Assembly: GCF_900113485.1 (NCBI RefSeq)
Contig: NZ_FOPM01000002.1
Coordinates: forward strand, 124,001 to 188,000
DNA from: Methylobacterium gossipiicola
Lineage (GTDB): Bacteria; Pseudomonadota; Alphaproteobacteria; Rhizobiales; Beijerinckiaceae
DNA length: 64,000 bases
Direction of reading: 5' to 3'
Part shown: piece after piece, positions 18,380-28,691 of the stretch
Layout of the letters: each line of letters opens with the position of its first letter
Position numbering within the stretch: position 1 is the stretch's first letter
The notes under the pieces: generated by a model
Told to the model about the DNA's origin: nothing
The model's input: only the letters and a program-made list of their open reading frames with translations
Database searches by the model: none
Position numbers and translations under genes: made by a program

Positions 18380-19093
18380 TTGACCGATCCAATCGCCGCC
18401 GCGTCCGAACCGCATGCGTCCGTTCCACAAGCCCCCTTGGCGCTCATCATCTTCGATTGCGACGGCGTGCTCGTGGACAGCGAACCGATCAGCCTGATGC
18501 GCCTCACCCTCGGCCTCAACCGCATCGGCGTCGCCATCGATGTCGACACCGTCCGGGTGCGCTTCGCCGGCACCTCCATGGCGTCGATCATGGCCCATAT
18601 CGTGCGCGATTATGCCGTCACCGTACCGGACGACTTCGTCGCGACGGTGAAGGCCGACACCCTGCGGGCATTCGATGCCGGACTCCTGGCGATGCCCGGC
18701 GTGGCGGATGCCGTCGCGGGCCTCGCCCTGCCGCATTGTGTTGCCTCGTCTTCCGATCCGGTCCGGCTCGCCCATACCCTCGGCCTCACGGGGCTGCTGC
18801 CCCTGTTCGAGGGCCGGATCTATTCCTCGACCATGGTGGCGCGCGGCAAGCCCGCTCCGGATCTGTTCCTCTACGCCGCGGCCAGCATGGGCGTGGCCCC
18901 CGACGCCTGCCTCGTCGTCGAGGATAGCGTGCCGGGCGTTCAGGCGGCCCGCGCCGCCGGCATGCGCGTCCTCGGCTTCAGCGGCGGCGGCCACTGGGCC
19001 CATGACCGGACCGGCGCCGACCTCGCCGCCGCCGGGGCCACGCGGGTATTCGACGATTTCCGCCGGTTCACGGGGCTCGTTGCCGCCGCCTGA
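18380..19093 (+). CDS. HAD-superfamily phosphatase, beta-phosphoglucomutase-like
   Basis: A subfamily IA HAD hydrolase of about 237 residues. Motif I is D26[10 protein letters not shown], motif II is ASSSDP, and the [11 protein letters not shown] and [17 protein letters not shown] blocks give motifs III and IV. The family includes 6-phosphogluconate phosphatase and beta-phosphoglucomutase-like enzymes; the substrate is unknown. The start is uncertain: TTG at 18380 follows a GGGGACG ribosome-binding-like sequence and gives a normal length, while an ATG at 18230 would add 50 non-homologous residues. Confidence 0.82.
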   Translation: MTDPIAAASEPHASVPQAPLALIIFDCDGVLVDSEPISLMRLTLGLNRIGVAIDVDTVRVRFAGTSMASIMAHIVRDYAVTVPDDFVATVKADTLRAFDAGLLAMPGVADAVAGLALPHCVASSSDPVRLAHTLGLTGLLPLFEGRIYSSTMVARGKPAPDLFLYAAASMGVAPDACLVVEDSVPGVQAARAAGMRVLGFSGGGHWAHDRTGADLAAAGATRVFDDFRRFTGLVAAA

Positions 19094-19488
19094 GGGCAAA
19101 CCGAAGGAAGCTGTCGCGGCGGGCTTGGCAGGAAGCGCTTCCTGCCACGGTCGGCCGTGCATTCGAAAGATCGATCCGTTGACGAAATCACCGCCGCACA
19201 GCATCTTAAGGGTGTTCGGCGGCGGTTTCCACCGCCGCCGCGCCGCGGTGATTTGAAGTGTGTAGCTTGCGCCGCGTCACCAAACGCTAAAGCACTACGA
19301 TGCGCCCGCGCCTCGTGGTCCTTATACGATGAGGATGACTTGCCGTGCTGACCATTCTGTTTTGCCGACCCCTCCCGATGCCCTGCATGTGCTGTCGACG
19401 CTGATCCCGCCGTGAAGTGTCCAGCCCATCTCAGCCCGGCCAAGCGCCGGAACCGGCCGCATGGCCGTCATCAGGAGTGTTTCGACCC
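19094..19488. other. Intergenic region with palindromes, no gene seen
   Basis: This 395-base stretch contains a perfect 20-base palindrome (19127-19146) soon after the HAD gene and a second GC hairpin (GGCGGCGG/CCGCCGCC, about 19219-19240). The rest has lower GC patches and probably holds the promoter of the next gene. No protein-like frame or tRNA is visible; a small RNA cannot be excluded. Confidence 0.4.
19127..19146. repeat. Perfect 20-base palindrome
   Basis: GGCAGGAAGC is followed directly by its reverse complement GCTTCCTGCC. It lies 34 bases after the HAD gene stop. It has no T run; it may be a transcript-end hairpin or a protein-binding site. Confidence 0.5.
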
Positions 19489-19848
19489 ATGTCCTACCCT
19501 CACGCAGAGACCACCGCCCGTGCCCTGAACCAGCGTTCGCTGGCCCCGCCCCTGGTCGATCTGCAGGCCCTGCGCGCCCGCAACGAATTGCATGCCGACA
19601 GCACGTCCCGGCGCCGCGCCGAACCGGCGCCAACCCGCATCATCGAAATCGGCGAGATCACGGCCGGGATCGCCGTGCCGGAACGCGGCGGCGTCCGGTT
19701 CTTCTCGTCGCAGCGCGACTTCGACCTCCTCGACGGAACAGTGTTCGGCAGCGTTGAGCAGGCCGCCCGCGCCGCCCGCGAGCGATTCCGGAATCGGTCG
19801 GGCTCCCGCGGTCGTTCGTCGGAGGGGCAGCGCCTCCGCGCCGTGTGA
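19489..19848 (+). CDS. Hypothetical protein
   Basis: A 119-residue basic protein with no signal peptide and no family I recognise. The best-structured part is residues 50-95 (TRIIEIGEITAGIAVPERGG, then FFSSQRDFDLLDG), which reads like a small beta domain followed by an amphipathic helix (VEQAARAARERFRN). Start at 19489 is supported by AGGAG 13-17 bases upstream. A long inverted repeat follows the stop. Confidence 0.6.
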   Translation: MSYPHAETTARALNQRSLAPPLVDLQALRARNELHADSTSRRRAEPAPTRIIEIGEITAGIAVPERGGVRFFSSQRDFDLLDGTVFGSVEQAARAARERFRNRSGSRGRSSEGQRLRAV

Positions 19849-19886
19849 GCGCGTCTCAGGTTGGCCTGTTCGGCTTCTGGCAAACG

Positions 19887-19919
19887 CAGGCTCCCTCTCC
19901 TTCCAGGAGAGGGAGCCTG
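19887..19919 (+). terminator. Long stem-loop after the hypothetical gene
   Basis: The arms CAGGCTCCCTCTCC and GGAGAGGGAGCCTG form a perfect 14-base-pair stem around a 5-base loop, about 40 bases past the stop at 19848. Only a weak T stretch follows. A transcription terminator is the likeliest role, possibly serving both convergent genes. Confidence 0.6.
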
Positions 19920-19993
19920 ACGTGTTTCACGGATACGAGGTGATCGAACGAAACTCGTATGACCTGGGCGCCGCGTCCCTCCGGGGGCGCGGC

Positions 19994-20021
19994 GTTCCTG
20001 CGTCTACGTTCCTGCGTCTAC
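19994..20021. repeat. Perfect 14-bp tandem duplication
   Basis: GTTCCTGCGTCTAC occurs twice head to tail (19994-20007 and 20008-20021). The right copy overlaps the stop codon of the IalB-like gene, so the duplication duplicates the 3' end without changing the protein. Confidence 0.8.
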
Positions 20022-20707
20022 TTGCACTCCTCGCGGGCGCGCTTCATCGCCTCGGCGAAGCCGGCAAGCGCGTATTCGTCGTTGGTCGGGTTGCCGCGCA
20101 TGGACGTCGTCTTGACCTGGAGCTTGGCCGTGCGCGCCATCTCGGTGACGACGCGGGACTCCTCGGCCTGATTCTGGAGCCAGGCGTTGTTATCCTTGAT
20201 GACGAGGCCGTAGCGGGCCGTCCCGAGGTGAATGGCCGGGTCCGTGGGAGCGGCCGTGACCTTGGCGTTCGCGGCTTGGGCAGCGGCGGGTTTTGCCGGG
20301 AAGCCCAGCATCACCGCGACCTCGTTGGCGATGTTCTCGCCCTTGCGCACGGTGACGAACAGGTAGGCCGTGTCGCGGGCGAGGGTTTTCGGCGTGCGCG
20401 TGGTCGGCTGGGCGATGGCGTAGCAGACGCGGGTCTTGCCCTGGCCGTTGGCGAAGACGTTCCAGTCACCGAAGATCGCCAAGGGCGTCGCTTGCTGCAT
20501 GCCGGGCGCCGTCACGGCCTTCCCGCCCTTGCCCGAACGGGTCCGCCGCCGCTTGCGCGAAGGCTCCGCCGCCGCCTCGGGCGCTGCCTCCTGGGCCTGG
20601 ACCAGCCCGGCCCCGAGGGGCGACCCGGCCCCCGTGAGGGCCGCCGGCCCGCACAGGAGAACCGAGGAGAGCCCGAGGAGGAAGCAGCGCCGGACGTCGA
20701 GGAGCAT
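20018..20707 (-). CDS. IalB-like (invasion-associated locus B) periplasmic protein
   Basis: A 229-residue exported protein. After a long signal peptide ending near VQA-Q and a basic linker (SRKRRRTRSGKGGK), the mature part follows the IalB pattern: FGDWNVFANGQGKTRVCYAIAQP, AYLFVTVRKGENIANEVAVM and a closing pair around WLQNQAEES and MARTAKLQVKTTSMRG. The family was named in Bartonella for invasion of erythrocytes but is widespread in free-living Rhizobiales, where its role is unknown. Predicted in the periplasm or outer membrane. Confidence 0.78.
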   Translation of the reverse strand: MLLDVRRCFLLGLSSVLLCGPAALTGAGSPLGAGLVQAQEAAPEAAAEPSRKRRRTRSGKGGKAVTAPGMQQATPLAIFGDWNVFANGQGKTRVCYAIAQPTTRTPKTLARDTAYLFVTVRKGENIANEVAVMLGFPAKPAAAQAANAKVTAAPTDPAIHLGTARYGLVIKDNNAWLQNQAEESRVVTEMARTAKLQVKTTSMRGNPTNDEYALAGFAEAMKRAREECK

Positions 20708-20759
20708 GAGAAACCTTGTGGGCGGGACCGTATCGAACCGGATGTTGTGGGAAGCGCCG

Positions 20760-21074
20760 TCAGGAGACGTGCGCGTCGACGGAGAGGCCCGGGACCGGGA
20801 TCGCCGCCATCGGGATCGACCGCTCCGAACCGGTGGACTCGGCCGTGGCTTGCAGCAGCGGGACTGCGCGCACCTCCGAGGTCAGGGCCTGAAGCGTCGG
20901 CAGTGCCCGCGGCTTCGGATCGTTGTAGGGGGTGTTATAGCACTTGCGCACGGAGGCCCAGAACGCAACGCGCTCGGCCTCGCCCAGGCGGGCGAGAACG
21001 GCGTCGATGCGGTCCATGGCCTGCGCGGCGAGACCGGGAACGTCGTCCGGCATCATCCAACTCTCGACGGGCAT
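20760..21074 (-). CDS. Small hypothetical protein
   Basis: A 104-residue soluble protein with no recognised domain. The N-terminal 60 residues look helical (DVPGLAAQAMDRIDAVLARL, then AERVAFWASVRKCYNTPYND); the tail is low complexity. Start at 21074 is chosen because GGAG lies 7-8 bases upstream; longer in-frame starts are Arg-rich and unlikely. It lies between argH and the IalB-like gene on the same strand. Confidence 0.55.
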   Translation of the reverse strand: MPVESWMMPDDVPGLAAQAMDRIDAVLARLGEAERVAFWASVRKCYNTPYNDPKPRALPTLQALTSEVRAVPLLQATAESTGSERSIPMAAIPVPGLSVDAHVS

Positions 21075-21203
21075 GCGCGATCTCCGAACGGGCTCGGGCA
21101 GATTTCGGGGCGTCTCGCGAACACGAGGGGGCATTCGCGAGACGCCCATAGGCAGGATCACATAGCTGAGCCGTGAACGCCAAGCATCACGGCCCGGCTT
21201 TTC

Positions 21204-22601
21204 TCAGCCTTTCTCGTCGTCGGCGCCGAGCAGGCCGAGCCAGCGCGTGGCCTGGGCCCGCACGTTGTCGGGGGCGGTGCCGCCGTAGCTGGTGCGGCTC
21301 GACACCGAGTTCTCCACACCGAGCACGGCATAGACGGCGTCGGTGATCCGGGGCTCGGCTGCCCGCATCTCGTTGAGGGTGAGGTCTTCGAGGCCGACCT
21401 GGCGGGCGGAGGCGGTGCCGACGAGGCGGCCGGTGACGTGGTGGGCTTCGCGGAATGGCAGGCCGAGTTCGCGCACCAGCCAATCGGCCAGATCCGTGGC
21501 GGTGGCGTAGCCGGAGCCGGCGGCCCGGGCCAGGACGGGAGCGTTGGGCTCCAGATCCTTCACCATGCCGGTCATGGCGGCGAGGCACAGGGATAGGGCC
21601 TGGAGGGCGTCGAAGGTGCCCTCCTTGTCCTCCTGCATATCCTTCGAATAGGCGAGCGGCAGGCCCTTCATGACGATGAGCAGGCCCGTCAGGGCGCCGA
21701 TGACCCGGCCGGACTTGGCGCGCACGAGTTCGGCCGCGTCGGGATTGCGCTTCTGCGGCATGATCGACGAGCCCGTGGTGTAGCCGTCCGACAGGCGCAC
21801 GAAGTCGAACTGCGCCGAGGTCCAGACCACGAGCTCTTCCGCGAAGCGCGACAGGTGGACGGCGCAGATGGAGGCGGCCGCGAGCGCCTCGAGGGCGAAG
21901 TCGCGGTCGGCCACGGAATCGAGGGAATTGGCCGTCGGGCGGTCGAAGCCCAAGGACGCCGCCGTGGCATGGCGGTCGATGGGGAACGAGGTGCCGGCGA
22001 GCGCCGCCGCCCCCAGGGGACACTCGTTGAGGCGGGCGCGGGCATCGCGGAACCGGCCCCGGTCGCGGGCCAGCATCTCGACATACGCCAGGCAATGGTG
22101 CCCGAAGGTGACGGGTTGGGCCGATTGCAGGTGGGTGAAGCCCGGCATCACGGTGCCGGCATGCTGCAAGGCCTTCTCGGCCAGGGCCCGCTGCAGGTCG
22201 GCGGCCTGCGCGTCGAGGCTGTCGAGGGTGTCGCGCACCCATAGCTTCATGTCGGTGGCGACCTGATCGTTGCGCGAGCGGGCCGTGTGCAGGCGCCCGG
22301 CGGCGGGGCCGACGATCTCGGTGAGCCGGCTCTCCACGGACATGTGGATGTCCTCGAGCTCGCGCTTGAACACGAAGCCGCCGGCCTCGATTTCCGCCCG
22401 CACGGCCTTGAGACCGTCCTCGATCGCCGCCACATCGGCTTTGGGCAGGATGCCGGCGTCGCCCAGCATGGCCACATGCGCCAGGGAGCCGCGGATGTCC
22501 TGGGGCGCGAGGCGCTTGTCGAACCCGATGGAGGCGTTGATCTCCTCCATGATCTCGGCGGGGCCGCTCGCGAAGCGCCCGCCCCACATCCGGTTGCTCA
22601 T
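21204..22601 (-). CDS. argH: Argininosuccinate lyase
   Basis: A 465-residue cytoplasmic enzyme that splits argininosuccinate into arginine and fumarate, the last step of arginine synthesis. The fumarase/aspartase-superfamily signature [12 protein letters not shown] (near 281-292) contains the catalytic Ser loop, and [19 protein letters not shown] and [17 protein letters not shown] are typical of ArgH. The start [10 protein letters not shown] matches family N-termini. It is divergent from the TlpA-like gene across 51 bases, an arrangement common in rhizobia. Confidence 0.96.
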   Translation of the reverse strand: MSNRMWGGRFASGPAEIMEEINASIGFDKRLAPQDIRGSLAHVAMLGDAGILPKADVAAIEDGLKAVRAEIEAGGFVFKRELEDIHMSVESRLTEIVGPAAGRLHTARSRNDQVATDMKLWVRDTLDSLDAQAADLQRALAEKALQHAGTVMPGFTHLQSAQPVTFGHHCLAYVEMLARDRGRFRDARARLNECPLGAAALAGTSFPIDRHATAASLGFDRPTANSLDSVADRDFALEALAAASICAVHLSRFAEELVVWTSAQFDFVRLSDGYTTGSSIMPQKRNPDAAELVRAKSGRVIGALTGLLIVMKGLPLAYSKDMQEDKEGTFDALQALSLCLAAMTGMVKDLEPNAPVLARAAGSGYATATDLADWLVRELGLPFREAHHVTGRLVGTASARQVGLEDLTLNEMRAAEPRITDAVYAVLGVENSVSSRTSYGGTAPDNVRAQATRWLGLLGADDEKG

Positions 22602-22652
22602 GTTGACACTGTTCCTCTCCGCAGCCCCGTCCACCCGACCGGCGACGCAACG

Positions 22653-23285
22653 ATGATGCCCGCTCGCACGGCGCGCCTCGCGGCCGGAGCCGCCCTCGTC
22701 ACCGCCCTCGGGGCAGGGCTTGCCGTATACGGGACGGGTCGGACCGGCGGCAACTCCGGCCCCTGCGCGGGCGCGCCCCAGGCCATCGCGCGGCTCGCCC
22801 CGCATGCGCGCGGCGCCGTCGCGGCCCTGCAGGCCCTGGAGACACCGCGCCCTGCCCCCGCCCTGACATTCAAGGGGCCGGACGGCGCCGACACGACGCT
22901 GGCGGCCCTCGACGGACGCCTGAGGCTGGTGAACCTGTGGGCGACGTGGTGCGGGCCGTGCAAGGCCGAGATGCCGGCCCTCGACCGGCTCCAGGCGGAG
23001 ATGGGCGGGCGGGATTTCACGGTCGTCGCCATCAACGTCGAGACCCGCAACCTCGACAAGCCGCCGCAATGGCTGCGCGACAACGCCATCACGCACCTCG
23101 CCTACTATGCCGATCCCGGCGGACGTGTGCTGCCGGCGGTGCAGAAGGACACGGGGTCCCAGGGCCTGCCGACGACGATGCTCGTCGACGCGAAGGGCTG
23201 CACCCTCGGGGTGATGAAAGGACCGGCCGATTGGAGCGGCCCGGATGCCCGGCGCCTTCTCGAGGCAGCCCTCGGCCGAAATTGA
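22653..23285 (+). CDS. tlpA: TlpA-like membrane-anchored thioredoxin
   Basis: A 210-residue thiol-disulfide protein with an N-terminal membrane anchor (residues 7-27) and a periplasmic thioredoxin domain. The active site is W-C100-GPC103-K, preceded by [13 protein letters not shown], and the cis-Pro loop is GLPTTMLVD. TlpA of Bradyrhizobium reduces Sco and CoxB for cytochrome oxidase copper insertion; that role is inferred here from domain layout and the shared position beside argH. Two ATG codons are adjacent at 22653. Confidence 0.85.
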   Translation: MMPARTARLAAGAALVTALGAGLAVYGTGRTGGNSGPCAGAPQAIARLAPHARGAVAALQALETPRPAPALTFKGPDGADTTLAALDGRLRLVNLWATWCGPCKAEMPALDRLQAEMGGRDFTVVAINVETRNLDKPPQWLRDNAITHLAYYADPGGRVLPAVQKDTGSQGLPTTMLVDAKGCTLGVMKGPADWSGPDARRLLEAALGRN

Positions 23286-23424
23286 GGGCGCAGACCGCCG
23301 CTCGAATTGACACGCCGCCCCCCCGTCAACGCCTCTCGGGATCGATCGTGTATTTTTAACGAGACTTTAGGGTAATCGACAAACAGATCGAAGCTCACCC
23401 AAATTCGAACGGTCGAGGCGATCC

Positions 23425-25113
23425 GTGGCCCTGAGAAACCTCTCCATTCGTGCGAAGCTCAGCATGAGCTTCGGTGTGATCTGTCTGCTTGTCCTCGCCC
23501 TCGGCGGCCTATCCCTCTTCCATCTGAATGCCGTGAACACCATCGCGCGGGAGATGCGCGACGATCATCTACCGACCACACAACTGCTCGCGAAGATGCA
23601 AGTTCTGATCCTGCGGACGCGGACCAACGGCGCCCGGCTGATCAGCGCCGACACGGACGCCCTGCGCGCCGAGGTGACCGCCACCCTCGCCAAGCGCGAT
23701 GCCGAGATGCGCGCCGTGCAGGCCGATTACACGGCCCGGCCCGCCACGCCGGAAGCCCGCGCGATCTACGCGGCCTTCGAGCAGCAGTGGACCGCCTACA
23801 ACGCCCTGCGCGACGCCGCCGCCGCCGATGTGCGGGCGGGAGACATCGCCAAGGCACAGCGCACCTTCAACACCGCCCTGTCCACGGGGGTCAACGCCGT
23901 GCTCACGGAGTTGCAGAAGCTCATCGACCTCACCGACCGCACGGCGCGGGCGAGCGGCCGCCGGGCCCAGGAGACCTACGATACGGCGCTGACCGGCACC
24001 GTGATCCTCATTGGGGTCGCGCTGCTCTGCGCCGTCGGTGCGGCGGCGTTCCTCATCTTCGGCGTCAGTGGTCCCCTGCGGCGGATGACCCAGACCATGG
24101 CACGCCTCGCCCGGGGCGATGTCGCGGCAGAGGTGCCCGGCTCCGGGCGCGGCGACGAGATCGGCGCCATGGCGGAGGCCGTCCAGGTGTTCAAGGACAA
24201 CATCGTCAGGACCCGCGCCCTGGAGGAGGAAACGCGCGTCGCCCGACTCGATGCCGAGGCGCAGCGCCGGATGGCGACCTTCAGCCTCGCCGACCGGTTC
24301 GAGGCGGCGGTGGGGGGCATCGTCGCCCAGGTGAGCGCCGCCGCCACCGAACTTCAGGCCACAGCCGGCAGCCTCTCGGGTACGGCCTCCGACACGGCGG
24401 GGCGCTCGACGCAGGCCGCGGCGGCGGCCGACGTGGCGGCCACGAACGTCACCGCCGTGGCGGCGGCCACCGAGGAACTCGGGTCCTCCGTCACGGAGAT
24501 CGGCCGGCAGGTGCAGGGCTCGGCGAACCTGTCGCGCCTCGCCGTGACCGAGGCGAGCGAGACCGCCGCCCTCGTGCGCGACCTGAGCGAGACCGCCGGC
24601 CGGATCGGCGACGTGGTGGCGATGATCTCGACCATCGCGGGCCAGACCAACCTGCTCGCTCTCAATGCGACCATCGAGGCGGCCCGAGCCGGCGAGGCCG
24701 GCCGCGGCTTCGCCGTGGTGGCGACGGAGGTGAAGGAACTCGCGACGCAGACGGCGCGGGCCACCGACGAGATCACCGGGCAGATCGGCCGCATCCAGGC
24801 CTCGACGACACAGGCGGTGACGGCCATCGGCGGCATCACCACCCGCATCCGCGAGATCAGCGAGGTCGCCTCCTCTATTGCGGCGGCCGTGGAGGAGCAG
24901 GGGGCGGCGACCCAGGAGATCGTCCGCAACGTCAGCGAGGCGGCCTCCGGCACCGACGCCGTCACCCGCACCATGGGCAGCGTCGCAACGGCGGCCGAGG
25001 AGACGGGCACGGCGGCGGCGCAGGTGCTCTCGGCCGCCGCCGAACTGTCACGGCAATCGGAGGATCTGCGCGGTCAAGTCTCGCACTTCCTCGCAACGGT
25101 GCGGGCAGCCTGA
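23425..25113 (+). CDS. Methyl-accepting chemotaxis protein
   Basis: A 562-residue chemoreceptor. TM1 spans about residues 12-33; a four-helix-bundle type ligand domain runs to about 188; TM2 is about 190-212; a HAMP domain follows ([20 protein letters not shown]). The cytoplasmic signalling domain contains the conserved hairpin tip [20 protein letters not shown]. No CheB/CheR pentapeptide tether is present at the C-terminus. The start is GTG at 23425. Ligand unknown. Its stop codon abuts that of convergent murJ with no base between. Confidence 0.92.
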   Translation: MALRNLSIRAKLSMSFGVICLLVLALGGLSLFHLNAVNTIAREMRDDHLPTTQLLAKMQVLILRTRTNGARLISADTDALRAEVTATLAKRDAEMRAVQADYTARPATPEARAIYAAFEQQWTAYNALRDAAAADVRAGDIAKAQRTFNTALSTGVNAVLTELQKLIDLTDRTARASGRRAQETYDTALTGTVILIGVALLCAVGAAAFLIFGVSGPLRRMTQTMARLARGDVAAEVPGSGRGDEIGAMAEAVQVFKDNIVRTRALEEETRVARLDAEAQRRMATFSLADRFEAAVGGIVAQVSAAATELQATAGSLSGTASDTAGRSTQAAAAADVAATNVTAVAAATEELGSSVTEIGRQVQGSANLSRLAVTEASETAALVRDLSETAGRIGDVVAMISTIAGQTNLLALNATIEAARAGEAGRGFAVVATEVKELATQTARATDEITGQIGRIQASTTQAVTAIGGITTRIREISEVASSIAAAVEEQGAATQEIVRNVSEAASGTDAVTRTMGSVATAAEETGTAAAQVLSAAAELSRQSEDLRGQVSHFLATVRAA

Positions 25114-26643
25114 TTATCTCCGACGCAGGCGCAGGCCGAACACCCGCAGGGTGGCGAGCAGCAGCCCGGCATACACCACGGCCCCGGCGGCGCCGAGCAC
25201 GCCGAGGACCACCACCTCGCGCAAGTGCGGCAGGGCCGGGACCACCCCCTCGACCACGGGCAGCCCGAAGCGGGCGACGCCGGCGAGGACGGCGCAGGCG
25301 AGGGTGACGCCGACCAGGGTGATGCCGAGGCCCCGGCTCGGTGCCATCCAGCCGCGTCGCCACGCCAGGGCGACGAGGAGGCCGAGGTTGACCCATTGGC
25401 CGATGGCGGTCGCCAGCGCCAGGCCGGTGACGCCGTAGGGGCCGGTGAGCACGATCTTGAGGGCCACGTTGATGGCGATGGCGGTCAGCGAGGCGATGAG
25501 CGGCGTCATGGTGTCCTGCCGGGCGTAGAAGCTCGGCAGGGCGCTGCGCAGGAGCACCACGGCGGGGAGCGCCAGGCCGTAGGCGGCCAGCACCGAGGCG
25601 GCCCGCGCCGCGTCCTCCGCCCCGAAGGCGCCGCGCTGGAACAGGGCCGCCATGATGAGATCCGGCAGGATCAGGAACGCGACGGTGAAGGGCGCCGACA
25701 GGGCGAGCGAAAACCCGGCCGCCCGGTTCTGCGCCGCATGCGCCCCGGCGGCGTCGCCGCCAGCGATCCGCCGGCTCATCTCCGGCAGCAGCACGGTGCC
25801 GGCCGCGATGGCGATGACGCCGAACGGCAGTTGATAGAGCCGGTCGGCGTAATACAGGGCCGAGACCGCCCCGGTGGGCAGGAAGCTCGCCAGGATGGTG
25901 TCGGCGAAGGACGCGATCTGGAAGCCGGCCGAGCCGATCACCGCCGGACCCAGAACCTTGAAGAACCGCCGCATGGCGGGATCGCGCAGGCTCGGCGCAG
26001 CCAGCGTCGGGGCGATGCCGGCGCGGCGGCAATCCCACCACACCAGGGCGAATTGCAGGACGCCGGACACCGACACGCCCCAGGCGGCGGCATAGGCGGC
26101 GTTGGGAAACAACCCGGCGAGGCCGAGGGCCGCCAGCATCGACAGGTTGAGGAGCACCGGGGCGCCCGCCGCCACGGCGAAGCGGCGATGCGCGTTGAGC
26201 AACCCCGAGAACAGGGTCACGAGGGTCATGAACAGAAGATACGGGAAGGTGATCCGGGTCAGCGACACCGCCAGGGCGAACCGCTCCGGGTCCTCCGAGA
26301 AGCCCGGCGCCAGGGCTTTGACCACCCAGGGCATCGCCGGCAGGGCCAGTGCCAGAAAGACGATCTGCGTCAGCAGCATCAGGGTGAAGATGCGGTCGGC
26401 GAACCGCCTCGCCGCCCCGGCTTCGGCCGCCTCGGACAGACCGGCATAGCTCGGCACGAAAGCGGTGTTGAACGCGCCCTCGCCGAAGATCGCCCGGAAA
26501 TGGTTCGGCAGGCGGAACGCCACCACGAAGGCGTCGGCCAAGGGACCGGCACCCAGGATCGCGGCCATCACCACGTCGCGGGCGAAGCCCGTGACCCGCG
26601 ACACCAGCGTCCAGCCGCCGACGGAGAGGATGCTGCGGATCAT
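25114..26643 (-). CDS. murJ: Lipid II flippase MurJ
   Basis: A 509-residue polytopic membrane protein of the MOP superfamily that flips lipid II across the inner membrane for peptidoglycan synthesis. It has about 14 hydrophobic segments. Family marks include SRVTGFARDVVMAAILGAGP with the TM1 Arg residues, ADAFVVAFRLPNHFRAIFGEGAFNTAFVP, and GAVSALYYADRLYQLPFGV. Start ATG at 26643 fits the conserved MIRSILSVGG. It is convergent with the chemoreceptor and may follow its own promoter. Confidence 0.93.
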   Translation of the reverse strand: MIRSILSVGGWTLVSRVTGFARDVVMAAILGAGPLADAFVVAFRLPNHFRAIFGEGAFNTAFVPSYAGLSEAAEAGAARRFADRIFTLMLLTQIVFLALALPAMPWVVKALAPGFSEDPERFALAVSLTRITFPYLLFMTLVTLFSGLLNAHRRFAVAAGAPVLLNLSMLAALGLAGLFPNAAYAAAWGVSVSGVLQFALVWWDCRRAGIAPTLAAPSLRDPAMRRFFKVLGPAVIGSAGFQIASFADTILASFLPTGAVSALYYADRLYQLPFGVIAIAAGTVLLPEMSRRIAGGDAAGAHAAQNRAAGFSLALSAPFTVAFLILPDLIMAALFQRGAFGAEDAARAASVLAAYGLALPAVVLLRSALPSFYARQDTMTPLIASLTAIAINVALKIVLTGPYGVTGLALATAIGQWVNLGLLVALAWRRGWMAPSRGLGITLVGVTLACAVLAGVARFGLPVVEGVVPALPHLREVVVLGVLGAAGAVVYAGLLLATLRVFGLRLRRR

Positions 26644-26777
26644 GGAACTCGCTCGACGGACGTCTGCCCCCCTGAATGGGAGGGAGCCGACGCGGGATGG
26701 GGCCGCGCAGCAGAAAGCCGACACGGCAACGCCGCGAGTCCTGACGACTCGCGGCGCGGCATGTCACACGAAAGACC

Positions 26778-27377
26778 TTACTTCGTGGCCTCGGCGTACA
26801 TCTTCTCGACGTGCTCCCAGTTCACGAGGTTCTCGATGAACGCCTTGAGGTAGTCGGGCCGGCGGTTGCGGTAATCGATGTAGTAGGAGTGCTCCCACAC
26901 GTCGACGCCGAGGATGGGCTTGGCGCCGTGCACGAGGGGATTCTCGCCGTTCGGGGTCTTCTGGATCTCGAGCTTGCCGTCCTTGACGGCGAGCCAAGCC
27001 CAGCCCGAGCCGAACTGGCCGACGCCGGCCTGGATGAAATCGGCCTTGAACTTCTCGAAGCCGCCGAGATCCTCGTCGATCTTCTTGGCCAGCGCCCCCG
27101 GCACGGCGCCGCCGCCATTGGGCTTCATCCACTGCCAGAAATGGATGTGGTTGTAATGCTGGCCGGCATTGTTGAAGAGCGGCTGGTTGTTGCCGTAGGC
27201 GGCGACCAGGACTTCCTCGACGCTCTTGCCTTCGAGGCCCGTGCCTTCGAGCAGCTTGTTGCCCGTATCGACATAGGCCTTGTGGTGCTTGTCGTGGTGG
27301 AACTCGAGGGTTTCCTTCGACATGTACGGGCCGAGGGCGTCGTAGGCGTAGGGCAGTTCGGGCAGGGTGAAGGTCAT
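26778..27377 (-). CDS. Superoxide dismutase, Fe/Mn family
   Basis: A 199-residue cytoplasmic superoxide dismutase. All four metal ligands are visible: H27 (FHHDKHH), H77 (GQHYNHIHFWQW), D159 and H163 (DVWEHSYYIDYRNRRPDYL). FGSGWAWLAV is the typical core strand. Iron versus manganese use cannot be settled by eye. The start is MTFTLPELPY (27377); an ATG two codons upstream is possible. Monocistronic with about 200 bases of upstream sequence. Confidence 0.95.
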   Translation of the reverse strand: MTFTLPELPYAYDALGPYMSKETLEFHHDKHHKAYVDTGNKLLEGTGLEGKSVEEVLVAAYGNNQPLFNNAGQHYNHIHFWQWMKPNGGGAVPGALAKKIDEDLGGFEKFKADFIQAGVGQFGSGWAWLAVKDGKLEIQKTPNGENPLVHGAKPILGVDVWEHSYYIDYRNRRPDYLKAFIENLVNWEHVEKMYAEATK

Positions 27378-27593
27378 CGGCAAATCTCCGGATCGTGGTG
27401 TCAGGGTGCGACGGCGGGCGCGACGAGCCGCCCACCACCCGCTCGACCAACGCGCCGATACCTAAGTCGATGCCAGCGCGGCGGCAACGCCGCAGCGCGC
27501 CATGGGGGTGCACGGCCAACGGATTTTGCAAATGGTCCGCAGGGCCTTACTGTCCCCGCCGCACTACGGGTGCGGACGTTTTTCGAGAGTTCC

Positions 27594-28655
27594 ATGAACA
27601 TTGCGCTTTTCGCGCTCGCTGTCCTGATGATCGTCGGTGGCGTTGCGGCGGTGATCCAGGGGTTTCCCTTCGTGCGGCTGGAAAGCGGCATGGCCATGAC
27701 CGTCGCGGGGGCGACCTCGGCCTCGGCGGGCGCCGTCCTCCTGGGCCTCGCGGTGGTGGCCCAACAGCTTCGCAGCCTTACCCAACGCCTCGCTTCGACC
27801 GAGCTTGCGCCCAGCCGGGAGATCGCGCCCAGCCGGGAGGCCGCCCCGGCCCGGCCTTTCGCGCCGGATCTGTCCGGCCCGACCGTCGCCGATCCCGAGC
27901 CGGACGAAAGGCCCGGCCGCCAGCGGCCGAGCCTCGACGGTCTCGCGACGCGCGACACGAAGGCGAGCCACGGCCTCGCGGGACTCGGAGCGGGGTTCGA
28001 AGCGGAATTCGCGGCGGGGCTCGCCGGTGCGACCTTCGCGGCCTCCGCGGCGAACGACGCCCCCCAGGGCGCCGGCCCCAGCGGGCGCGGGACCGAGCCG
28101 ACCTTCATCCAGCCGCCGGAGCCGGCGGCAGCGGAGGTCGCCGAACCACGCCTTGAGGAACCCGCGCACGAGCCCCTCCTCGCCGAGGTCTCGCGCGAGC
28201 CTTCACCCTTGCCCGAGCCCTTTCCCCAAACCTCGCCGGAACTCCTGCCGCCGCCGGTGAGGACGGTGGCCGTCGAGCCTCCGCCCTCCGAGCCCGTGGT
28301 CCACGCTCCGCCGGTCCCGGAGATGGACACCTTGGCGCAGGACGATCATCCGAAGCCGCGTGTGTTCGACGTCGAGGCGGCGGGCGAACCCTTGCGCCTG
28401 TATCCGACCCTCGACACCACCGATCTCACGCCGCTGCCGTCGCCCGCTCCCGCCCCCGAACCGGAGCCCGTGGCCATCGAAGACCAACCCGACGTGGTCG
28501 GCACCTATAAGTCGGGGGGCAACACCTACGTGATGTTCTCCAACGGCTCCATCCAGGCGGAAACGCCGCGTGGACGCTTCACCTTCGCGTCCCTCGACGA
28601 ACTCAAGGATTTCGTCCGGGCCGGGGGCGAGGGCGACACGCGGGGCGCCGCCTGA
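27594..28655 (+). CDS. Membrane-anchored Pro/Ala-rich hypothetical protein
   Basis: A 353-residue protein with two N-terminal helices (about residues 3-22 and 34-58), a long Pro/Glu/Ala-rich disordered middle that includes an APSREIAPSREAAP repeat, and a conserved C-terminal domain (GTYKSGGNTYVMFSNGSIQA, then FTFASLDELKDFVRAG). The C-terminal piece resembles conserved domains of Rhizobiales membrane proteins without known function. It probably sits in the inner membrane with its long tail in the cytoplasm. Confidence 0.7.
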   Translation: MNIALFALAVLMIVGGVAAVIQGFPFVRLESGMAMTVAGATSASAGAVLLGLAVVAQQLRSLTQRLASTELAPSREIAPSREAAPARPFAPDLSGPTVADPEPDERPGRQRPSLDGLATRDTKASHGLAGLGAGFEAEFAAGLAGATFAASAANDAPQGAGPSGRGTEPTFIQPPEPAAAEVAEPRLEEPAHEPLLAEVSREPSPLPEPFPQTSPELLPPPVRTVAVEPPPSEPVVHAPPVPEMDTLAQDDHPKPRVFDVEAAGEPLRLYPTLDTTDLTPLPSPAPAPEPEPVAIEDQPDVVGTYKSGGNTYVMFSNGSIQAETPRGRFTFASLDELKDFVRAGGEGDTRGAA

Positions 28656-28691
28656 TTCGAACCCATCGCGTCGCTGGGCAGGCCCCCTCGT

